From the NCBI GenBank assembly GCA_031267345.1, contig JAIRZG010000204.1, forward strand, positions 1 through 23,477: 23,477 nt of DNA, written 5' to 3'. The notes beneath the pieces were generated by a model. That model was not told where the DNA came from and did not search any database. It worked only from the letters and a program-made list of their open reading frames with translations. The position numbers and the translations under genes were made by a program. Positions 1 to 6,916 of this stretch are shown piece by piece (within the stretch, counting starts at the first letter, position 1; each line of letters begins with the position of its first letter). This DNA is from Zoogloeaceae bacterium. Its GTDB lineage: Bacteria; Pseudomonadota; Gammaproteobacteria; Burkholderiales; Rhodocyclaceae.

Positions 1-180
1 CGTAACCCTGTACCGGAAAAACACGTCGTCACCAAGGCGCAGACCCATCGGATGGAATCTTTCAACCGTTCGATACGCGACAATCCGGCGCGTTTCAACC
101 GAAGGAGCAAGCGTTTCTCAAAGTCTTGGGAAATGCTTCGGACAACGCTTGACCTCTTTTTCCTGTTCAAACGACAGCAC
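1..180 (+). mobile_element. Right end of an IS1-like insertion sequence (boundary approximate)
   Basis: This interval holds the end of the IS1-like transposase. The left end and its terminal inverted repeat are outside the window, so the outer boundary cannot be fixed. The end is put near 180 because transposase likeness stops there and a different coding frame takes over between about 153 and 222. No target duplication can be checked. Confidence 0.4.
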
Positions 181-375
181 AGGCGGCAACGGCGCAGAAA
201 CACCCCCCACTCGCGTGGGGAAGACTGGCGAATTCCGGCGAGGAACTGCAACAGAACATTGAAGACAACGCGCGTTCGGCAGAGACGGCGACGACGGAAC
301 TTGCCTCGGCAAACGCGGTGCGCGACACGATCCGCGCGCAACTGGACACGGCGGGAAGATTCCGGCCGGAGGTGA
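1..375 (+). CDS. IS1-family transposase, C-terminal fragment running into flanking DNA
   Basis: The frame is open from the first base, so the gene's 5' part lies outside the window. Codons up to about position 174 resemble the C-terminus of IS1-family DDE transposases: a THRMESFNRSIRD stretch (positions 46-84), where the glutamate would be the last acidic catalytic residue, then the Arg/Lys-rich RFNRRSKRFSKSWEML segment and an LDLFF end. After about position 175 the translation becomes an Arg-rich string with no family likeness. Over the same stretch, another frame begins to look like polyvalent-protein sequence. I infer that the transposase frame leaves the insertion sequence and stops by chance at 373-375 in target DNA. 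The assignment rests on remembered family patterns, so it is moderate. Confidence 0.5.
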   Translation, partial: RNPVPEKHVVTKAQTHRMESFNRSIRDNPARFNRRSKRFSKSWEMLRTTLDLFFLFKRQHRRQRRRNTPHSRGEDWRIPARNCNRTLKTTRVRQRRRRRNLPRQTRCATRSARNWTRREDSGRR

Positions 376-3300
376 ATGCGGCCTACGCCGCGCTGGTCGG
401 CAACGCCTATCAAGCCTTCGCTTCCCGCATGGGAACGACGGCGGAGGCGCTGTATCAACGTTTTCCGCTCAAGGTGTTCGACGCGGCGCAGGGCGGGGAA
501 AGTTTGGAGCAAGCCCTGGCAAGCCAGCCGCCGAAAGGCTGGGAACATGTTTCCGATGGGGAAGGCATTGCCGCCTTCTGGGAAAACGCGGGGGAACGTC
601 AGGCGGTGTTTATGACAGACCTGCAAGGCAAACTGGCGCAGGATAAGCCGGAACTTGCCGGGTACTCGCATTCGCTGGACAGGTATGCCGTCAATCATAT
701 CCGCAAGGAACACGGCAATGAAAAGACGGAGGCGGCGCGCGGACAAGCCGCCATCACAGCAAGGGACATCGCCAGCATTCCGGCCATCATCACGGATTAC
801 GATGCAGTCCGGCAGATTACGGATTGGCGAGGGCGTCCGCAGGCAGCCTACGCCAAACGTATTGGCGACAGGGTACTTGTGTATATCGAGGAAATTTCAG
901 GGCAGCGCAAGAACATGCGCGGGGCGAGTATGCGCGGGTATCTAACGGCGTCCGATGCAGAGACCATCCTGAACAGGGTAGTCCGCGACGAACTCAACGT
1001 CCGAAACGAGCGGAGCATCCCCGCGCAAAACTCTAACGACAACGCGCAAGCATTGTCGCTGGAAGAAAGCATAGCAGAATCCGGCGGCGAATACAACAAT
1101 CCTACCAGTGAATACACCAATCAGGGCTATATCGATGGAGAACCCTATACGCCAAACGTCGAGCCACTCAACGCCGAAGAAAAAGCGCTTGTCCTGAAAG
1201 CGTTTAATGACGAAAATGACAAACCAGTCAAAAGTGTTTATCAAATTGAAGAATCAAGCGACATTACCCGAAAATCTCTCGCGTTTCAGGCCTTGGCGCA
1301 ACGCGAGGGATATACGGTTCATCCCGAGTTACGGGGTAAAAAATATTTCACGATAGAAAAAGGGGATATATCCATCCATGTTCGCGTGTCAGACCATTCC
1401 AACGTGAATCGTGGTTATCACTTCAAAGAAACCGAAATCAATCTCGCCCCGGATGATGGCTATGCCTTCGATACGTTCGATTCCGCGTTGTGGAAGCTGC
1501 GGAATGCTTCGGTGGATGAAAATGACCATTTGTTATTCGGAGGGCAGGAAGCTGTTTTGTTCCAGTCCGCCTACCACGGCAGTCCGCACCGGTTTTCGGA
1601 ATTTTCCACAGATTTTATGGGTGATGGAGAAGGCGCGCAGGTTCACGGCTGGGGCATCTATGTTTTGCGTGGAGAAAGCGAAGACAGGAAAGATCACGCG
1701 GACAGTCAATACCGGAATCGTCTTGCACAAGGGAGAGCAACGTTCAAGGCGGATTGGCTCAATAGTGGCGCGATTGTCGAAGAAGATGGGGGAGGCTGGA
1801 GCGTCCGTACAGAAGACCGCTATAATGACGATTACAATTTGTATGACGCAGGGGAGGATGGCGAAAAGGTCATTGCGGCATTGGAGCTTGTCAAGGATCT
1901 GGGGAAGGAACAGGCGATTGTCGAAGTGGAATGGGCGCGTGACGTGGGTGTGGACGATGATGGTCTTGAAGAGGGTTCCGCGCGTATCCTGGAAGGGTTT
2001 GAACAGAACGAGGATGGAACCCTCACCGCTGAACTTGCCGAAGAACTCATCGATAACATCAATGCTTTGGAACGAGCCGAAGAGGGGAATGTTTACCGCG
2101 TAGAAATCCCGGACGACGATGTTTTGCTCGACGAGGATTTGACGTTCGACGAACAGCCGGAGAAAGTGCGCGTCGCCCTTGCCAAGGAACTGGAATTGTC
2201 GAATGTCGAAGACTATGACGAGGATTGGGATGCCTGGGATCATGGTGGAAGGAATCCAGATGGCGCGCGTTTTGAAGAATTCGACCGCGGAAAGGAGATA
2301 TATGAGGCATTCGTGAAAGCCTACGGCGGCAAGGAAGAAGCCAGCAAGCGGCTGAACGAGCTTGGCATTAAAGGTATTGCCTATGTGGGCCGTGATGATG
2401 GTGAAGCTGCTGTCATCTTCGATGATGAAGCCATCAAAATCATGGAAAGGTATTACCAGAATCAACAGGACAGAAACCGTGGCGCGTTCAATCCGGCGAC
2501 GCTTTCCATCGCCTTGCTGAAGGACGCCGACCTTTCCACCTTCCTGCATGAGAGCGGGCACTTCTTCCTGGAAATGCAGACGGCGATTGTCGGCGATCTC
2601 TTGCGGGAATCGGCGGCGTTCGGCGTGGAAAACCTGAATGACGCCGAACAGCGGATGCTTGCCGATACGCAGACGCTGATGAACTGGTTCGGGTTGCGTG
2701 ATTTGAACGAGTGGAGCGCGCTGCCTTTCGAGGAGCGCCGCTTTTATCACGAGCAGTTCGCGCGCGGCTTCGAGGCGTATCTGTATGAGGGCAAAGCGCC
2801 AAGTCTGGAAATGCAGGGCTTGTTCCAGCGCTTCCGGCAATTCCTGATCCGCGTCTATCAATCCATAAAAGCATTGAACGTGGAACTCTCCGACGACGTG
2901 CGCGGAGTATTTGAGCGGATGCTCGCCACAGACGAACAGATTGCCCTCACCGAACAGGCGAGATCGTTATTGCCGCTCTTCGAGAATCTGCAACGCTCCG
3001 GCATGTCGGCGGAAGAATTCGCGGACTATCAGGCGACGGGCGAACAGGCGACGGCGGACGCGCAGGATTATCTGGGGTCGAGGGCGGCGCGCGACATGCG
3101 CTTCATCGCCAACGCGCGCGGGCGGGAAGTGAAACGACTGAAGAAACTGGCGCAAGCCTTGCGCGCGGAGGCGACAATCGAGGCGCGGCGCGAAATCATG
3201 AGCCAACCCGTATATCGCGCCTGGGCGTTCCTGACCGGGGAAATTACGCCGGAAGACGCGCTGCCGAAAACTCCGCGCAGAAAATCAGACCCGCATACGC

Positions 3301-4472
3301 TGGATGAAACGCAGGATTCCCTGTTTACCGCCATCGCCAAGCTGGGCGGGCTGGATAGGGACGCCGTCACGCGCTTCTGTGGTCTGGAGAAGGAAGAAAG
3401 GCCGCAAAGCGGGGTGTTCGGCAAGCCGGTATTGCGTCGGCAAGGCGGTCTTTCGCCGGACGCGATGGGGCAGGAACTGGCGCAGTACGGCTACCTGACG
3501 CTGGACGAAGACGGCAGATATGACCTGCGCGAACTGGAAGAGAAATTTTACGCGCAGCTTAACGGCGATGAACAGTATTCCAGCGCCTATGACATCGCGG
3601 CGGCAGAAGAAGAACAATTGTCGCCCGTCGAGCGTCTGGCGAACGCGGGCGCGGTACAGGCGTCAAGGCTGGATTTGCGGGCGCTGAAGAATATGTATTA
3701 TCCAGAAGAGATATTGAACCTGCTGACGGAACGCAAGATGACGGCGCAGGAAGGTTTTCCGCCCGACATGGCAGCGGAGATGCTCGGCGATTTTGATTCC
3801 GGCGACGCGATGATTCAGGCGCTGGTCGCCGCCATTCCGCCCAAACAGGCGATTACGGAACGCGCTGACCAGATCATGCTGGAGCGTCACGGCGAGCTTT
3901 CGTCTCCGGAGGCGATTACGGACGCGGCGGACGCGGCGGTGTTCAACGCGGCGCGCGGGCGGATGGTGGCGACGGAAGCCAGCGCGCTGGCGAAGGCGCT
4001 GGGCAAGCGCGGCGTTTTGCTTGCCGCCGCGCGGGAATTCGCCATGAACAGCATCAACCGGATTCGGGTGCGCGACGTGCAGCCGGGGCAATATCTCCGC
4101 GCACAAGCGCGAGCGGCAAAGGCGGCGCTGAAGGCGGAAAAAGCCGGAGACATTGCGACGGCGGCGGCGGAAAAGCGCAATCAACTGGCGCAGGTGGAAC
4201 TGGCGCGGGCGGCGCAGGAGGCGAAGGAATACGTAGCAACGCAACTCAGATTTTTGCGCCGCATGGCGGGCGATGTAAAGGGCATTGATGTCGAGTACAA
4301 AGACCAGATACACCAATTGCTGGAACGCTACGAACTGCGGGAAATCAGCAACAAGGAAGCGGATCGGCGAACTTCGCTGGCGGCGTGGCTGGAAGAACAG
4401 GAAAAAGAAGGCAAATCGCCGGAAATTCCGCCGGAACTGGTGGAGCGCGTAGGGCGGATTAGCGCAGCGTAA
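318..4472 (+). CDS. Phage/ICE polyvalent protein remnant: PBECR-like nuclease, ART-like and metallopeptidase domains
   Basis: 1384 codons from a GTG. The same frame is open from 153 (TGA at 150-152), and 222-317 also looks coding, so the GTG is probably not the original start and the gene is 5'-truncated near the IS. Approximate domains: 113-222 PBECR-like nuclease (HIRKEHG at 127-133, then the ITARDIASIP segment); 286-400 a possible large-polyvalent-protein associated domain; 418-712 ADP-ribosyltransferase-like (YHGSPHRF at 419, GEGAQVHGWGIYV to 449, closing with GIKGIAYVG and a FDDEAI strand), with a long Asp/Glu-rich insert at about 495-660; 735-822 zincin-like, HESGH at 744-748 with a likely third ligand Glu819 in ARGFEAYL; 880-1384 helical, Ala/Glu/Arg-rich, unassigned. 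Such proteins are known from phages and conjugative elements, where they are thought to enter the recipient with the DNA and counter host defences. The last eight or so codons and the stop lie in an inverted-repeat element, so the true C-terminus is lost. Expression is doubtful. Confidence 0.75.
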   Translation: MRDTIRAQLDTAGRFRPEVNAAYAALVGNAYQAFASRMGTTAEALYQRFPLKVFDAAQGGESLEQALASQPPKGWEHVSDGEGIAAFWENAGERQAVFMTDLQGKLAQDKPELAGYSHSLDRYAVNHIRKEHGNEKTEAARGQAAITARDIASIPAIITDYDAVRQITDWRGRPQAAYAKRIGDRVLVYIEEISGQRKNMRGASMRGYLTASDAETILNRVVRDELNVRNERSIPAQNSNDNAQALSLEESIAESGGEYNNPTSEYTNQGYIDGEPYTPNVEPLNAEEKALVLKAFNDENDKPVKSVYQIEESSDITRKSLAFQALAQREGYTVHPELRGKKYFTIEKGDISIHVRVSDHSNVNRGYHFKETEINLAPDDGYAFDTFDSALWKLRNASVDENDHLLFGGQEAVLFQSAYHGSPHRFSEFSTDFMGDGEGAQVHGWGIYVLRGESEDRKDHADSQYRNRLAQGRATFKADWLNSGAIVEEDGGGWSVRTEDRYNDDYNLYDAGEDGEKVIAALELVKDLGKEQAIVEVEWARDVGVDDDGLEEGSARILEGFEQNEDGTLTAELAEELIDNINALERAEEGNVYRVEIPDDDVLLDEDLTFDEQPEKVRVALAKELELSNVEDYDEDWDAWDHGGRNPDGARFEEFDRGKEIYEAFVKAYGGKEEASKRLNELGIKGIAYVGRDDGEAAVIFDDEAIKIMERYYQNQQDRNRGAFNPATLSIALLKDADLSTFLHESGHFFLEMQTAIVGDLLRESAAFGVENLNDAEQRMLADTQTLMNWFGLRDLNEWSALPFEERRFYHEQFARGFEAYLYEGKAPSLEMQGLFQRFRQFLIRVYQSIKALNVELSDDVRGVFERMLATDEQIALTEQARSLLPLFENLQRSGMSAEEFADYQATGEQATADAQDYLGSRAARDMRFIANARGREVKRLKKLAQALRAEATIEARREIMSQPVYRAWAFLTGEITPEDALPKTPRRKSDPHTLDETQDSLFTAIAKLGGLDRDAVTRFCGLEKEERPQSGVFGKPVLRRQGGLSPDAMGQELAQYGYLTLDEDGRYDLRELEEKFYAQLNGDEQYSSAYDIAAAEEEQLSPVERLANAGAVQASRLDLRALKNMYYPEEILNLLTERKMTAQEGFPPDMAAEMLGDFDSGDAMIQALVAAIPPKQAITERADQIMLERHGELSSPEAITDAADAAVFNAARGRMVATEASALAKALGKRGVLLAAAREFAMNSINRIRVRDVQPGQYLRAQARAAKAALKAEKAGDIATAAAEKRNQLAQVELARAAQEAKEYVATQLRFLRRMAGDVKGIDVEYKDQIHQLLERYELREISNKEADRRTSLAAWLEEQEKEGKSPEIPPELVERVGRISAA

Positions 4473-4589
4473 TCCGCCGATCGAAGCTTTTCGCCGCCGC
4501 GAAGCGGCGCATGAATGGGGGCTTCCATTGGGGCGCTTCGCGGCCAAGCTCACGATCGGCGGATTACGCTGCGCTAATCCGCCCTACGC
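4447..4589. repeat. REPIN-like hairpin element, 37-bp perfect inverted repeats
   Basis: Positions 4447-4483 and 4553-4589 are exact reverse complements (37 bp each), separated by 69 bp. Each arm holds its own palindrome, GGCGGATTA, then an 8-base centre, then TAATCCGCC, as in REP sequences. The middle can pair further: GCCGCGAAGCG near 4495 with CGCTTCGCGGC near 4535, and AATGG with CCATT near the centre. The whole segment can therefore fold into one long hairpin. This matches the layout of REPINs (two inverted REPs around a spacer). It supplies the stop codon of the polyvalent gene and lies between it and convergent bioA, where it could act as a two-way terminator. Confidence 0.85.
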
Positions 4590-4645
4590 CCTGACCGCTG
4601 CGACACTGCCGCCCAGATAAAGTAGAAGTGTCCGGCTTTCACCAC

Positions 4646-6019
4646 TCATGCCGCGTTCTCCAGCGCCACCGTCAGCGCCTTTTGCACGGCCTTGCCCAGA
4701 TGCGCGATTTCCGCGTCATTGAGAATATAGGGTGGCATCAGGTAGACCGTATTGCCCAGGGGACGCACCAGAGCCTCGTTTTCCAGCGCGGCGCGGTAGA
4801 AACGGCGGGAGAAAGCGGGGTCGGCAGTGTCGACATCAAACGCCAATATCATGCCGCATTGGCGCAGATTACGGACTTGTGGGTATTCGGCGACGGGCGA
4901 CAACGCGGTGTGGAGTTTTTTGGTTTTGTCGCGGTTGCTGGCAAGTACGTCATCCGTTACAAAAATGTCCAGCGTCGCCAGCGCGGCGCGGCAGGCGAGG
5001 GGATTGCCGGTGTAGGAATGGGAATGCGGAAAGCCGCGCGTAGCATCGGCATCGTAGAAGGCTTGAAAAATTTCGTCGCGGCAGAGCACGATGGAAAGCG
5101 GCAGGTAACCACCGGAAATGCCTTTGGAGAGACAGAGTAAATCCGGCTTGACGCCCGCCTGTTCGTGCGCGAAAAAGGCGCCGGTGCGCCCGCAGCCGAC
5201 GGCGATTTCGTCGCAGATCAGATGCACTTGATAGCGGTCGCAAAAGGCGCGCGCAAGGCGCAGGTATTCGGGGTCGTACATCACCATCCCTGCCGCGCCC
5301 TGCACCAGGGGTTCGAGGATGAAGGCGGCGATGTTTTCGTTCTCCGCCGCCAGTTTGGCTTCGAGTTGTCGGGCGTCGCGACGGGCGACATCGGCGGCGG
5401 TCTCGCCCGCCTGCGCCTGCCGCGCGTCCGGACAGGGCACGGTGTCGGACGGGCGCGTGAGCGGCGCGTAGGCGTCCTTGAACAGGGCGATATCGGTAAC
5501 GGCCAGCGCGCCCACGGTTTCACCGTGGTAGCTGCCTTGCAGACAGAGAAAGCGGTTTTTTCGCGCTTTGCCGCAATTTTTCCAGTAATGAAAGCTCATC
5601 TTGAGCGCGATTTCCGTCGCAGACGCGCCATCGGAAGCAAAGAAAGCATGACCCAACACGCCATCGGTCAGAGCGGAAAGTCGCTCGGCAAGCTCGACTG
5701 CCGGTTGATGCGTAAAACCCGCCAGCATGACGTGTTCCAGCGTTTCCAGTTGCGCCTTGATCGCGGCGTTGATGCGCGGATTGGCGTGACCAAACAGATT
5801 GACCCACCACGAACTGATGCCATCCAGATAGCGGTTGCCCTCAAAATCATACAGCCACGCGCCTTCGCCACGCTGGATGGGAATCAGCGGCAGCGCGTCG
5901 GCGCCCGGCGCCGCGTGATGCCGCATCTGCGTACAGGGATGCCAGACAGCGGCGAGGCTGCGGGTGAGCCAGGCTTGGTTGTTCATTGCCCTTGATAGTT
6001 CAGGCAATCCTGAAGCCAT
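4646..6019 (-). CDS. bioA: Adenosylmethionine-8-amino-7-oxononanoate aminotransferase (BioA)
   Basis: PLP-dependent class III aminotransferase that converts 8-amino-7-oxononanoate (KAPA) to 7,8-diaminononanoate in biotin synthesis, with S-adenosylmethionine as amino donor; cytosolic. With the 457-residue reading: WHPCTQM at 26-32, SSWWVNLFGHANP at 69-81, ASDGASATEIALKMSFHYW at 128-146, GSYHGE at 162-167, the PLP-ring aspartate in CDEIAVGCGRTG (Asp270), and the Schiff-base lysine in LSKGISGGYLPL (Lys299). The length is normal. There are two possible starts. The ATG at 6017-6019 has AAGGA six bases upstream. The ATG at 5984-5986 begins MNNQAWL, where homologues usually start, and overlaps the upstream stop as ATGA. 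I keep the longer one for its better ribosome site. It is the last gene of a minus-strand run; no other bio genes are in the window. Confidence 0.95.
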   Translation of the reverse strand: MASGLPELSRAMNNQAWLTRSLAAVWHPCTQMRHHAAPGADALPLIPIQRGEGAWLYDFEGNRYLDGISSWWVNLFGHANPRINAAIKAQLETLEHVMLAGFTHQPAVELAERLSALTDGVLGHAFFASDGASATEIALKMSFHYWKNCGKARKNRFLCLQGSYHGETVGALAVTDIALFKDAYAPLTRPSDTVPCPDARQAQAGETAADVARRDARQLEAKLAAENENIAAFILEPLVQGAAGMVMYDPEYLRLARAFCDRYQVHLICDEIAVGCGRTGAFFAHEQAGVKPDLLCLSKGISGGYLPLSIVLCRDEIFQAFYDADATRGFPHSHSYTGNPLACRAALATLDIFVTDDVLASNRDKTKKLHTALSPVAEYPQVRNLRQCGMILAFDVDTADPAFSRRFYRAALENEALVRPLGNTVYLMPPYILNDAEIAHLGKAVQKALTVALENAA

Positions 6020-6789
6020 TTGTTTTCCTTAATGAGCGTTTCTTTTTCTTTGGGGGAAAACGGTGTTCTTTTCACGCCTTTCGAGAGTTCGGCGGATTGC
6101 GTGTGGAAATCGTCTGTATCTTTTCTTGTAGTCCAGTCAGAAAACGCTACAGGCTTATCTCCGTTGGTGTAGCAATTAGCATAGCCGGAATAACCGCCAT
6201 TGCTACATATTTTCACGAATTCAGCGTAACGGCTATCTATCGCTCGCAAAAGAACGTTGCCTCCATAAAGGCGACCACTTGCCCAGTCTTCCCATTCGCC
6301 GCATATATTTTTGTCGTTTTCAATCAAATAGTAAGCAACACAATTTTCTCGACCATATTGTTCAATCAACTCTTTGTCGTCAAATTCAAAGCAGGATTCC
6401 CATTTACCTTCGAATTGATGCTTGTGTTGATTGACTTGCAAATCAAGTACCGAAAGTTCGGCAACTCGCGGGATGGTAGCATCCAGGCGGCAGGCGGTAA
6501 GTTTTGTTTCATTGTCCTCGTATTGCGCGCACTGGTTGTCTCTTTCTTGCAGCCATGCACGTTGTTTATTGCGGAGCGCCGTCTTTTCTTCACCTGACAG
6601 GGATTCCAGAATTTGTCTGTAGACCCGATTGAGGTTGTTGTCGGCGGTTTCGTAACAAGCCTTGATGTACACGCAATCGCGGGAAGCAGACGGCGAAAAA
6701 TCTATTGCGCTTGCATATTGTGCATAGAATCCGGAAAGCAGGATAAACAATGGCGCGGTCAGTTTTGCTGCATTGAGTTTGTTGGTCAT
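5983..6789 (-). CDS. Secreted LprI-like (DUF1311) protein
   Basis: 268 residues. The N-terminus is a signal peptide: charged start, hydrophobic APLFILLSGFYAQ, then an ASA cleavage site near residue 28. Residues about 35-100 match the LprI N-terminal pattern: a CVYIKACYETADNNLNRVYR segment, then KTALRNKQRAWLQERDNQC and a later Cys/Arg pair. In Mycobacterium tuberculosis LprI inhibits lysozyme; in Proteobacteria this small Cys-rich domain is common and its role is mostly unknown. The rest (about 100-268) is Cys- and Trp-containing with no family I recognise. An AAGGAG site lies seven bases before the ATG. Its end overlaps bioA by 4 or 37 bases, depending on the bioA start. G+C is lower than in neighbours (59 of 120 in 6181-6300), which may mean later acquisition. 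Confidence 0.75.
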   Translation of the reverse strand: MTNKLNAAKLTAPLFILLSGFYAQYASAIDFSPSASRDCVYIKACYETADNNLNRVYRQILESLSGEEKTALRNKQRAWLQERDNQCAQYEDNETKLTACRLDATIPRVAELSVLDLQVNQHKHQFEGKWESCFEFDDKELIEQYGRENCVAYYLIENDKNICGEWEDWASGRLYGGNVLLRAIDSRYAEFVKICSNGGYSGYANCYTNGDKPVAFSDWTTRKDTDDFHTQSAELSKGVKRTPFSPKEKETLIKENKWLQDCLNYQGQ

Positions 6790-6838
6790 GTCTGTTTCTC
6801 CTTGAAAACAAGCCCTTCGGGAGTCTTGGGTTTAATCT

Positions 6839-6911
6839 CCCCTCTCCCTAACCCTTTCCCTTGAAGGGGTATTCAAGATGTAGCCAGCGTACACCCACGA
6901 GGGGGAGAGGG
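6839..6911. repeat. C/T-rich intergenic hairpin repeat
   Basis: CCCTCTCCC at 6840-6848 pairs with GGGAGAGGG at 6903-6911. A smaller nested stem, CCCTT at 6858-6862 with AAGGG at 6864-6868, lies inside. The same CCCTCTCCC/GGGAGAGGG core is found at 15761-15783, so this is a dispersed repeat. It sits between the DUF2863 gene and the LprI-like gene, where it could form a structure in the shared transcript. The segment from about 6869 to 6900 breaks the usual short loop and looks like extra DNA. Confidence 0.6.
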
Positions 6912-6916
6912 AACGC

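Noticed and set aside
205..220. CRISPR array
   Set aside because: Only one repeat-like palindrome is present, with no spacer-repeat series and no cas genes, so no array is annotated.
1533..2861. Long minus-strand open frame (442 codons) opposite the polyvalent gene
   Set aside because: Antisense shadow: the plus strand has clear domain motifs (YHGSPHRF, HESGH) over the same bases, and the minus translation has no recognisable content or ribosome site.
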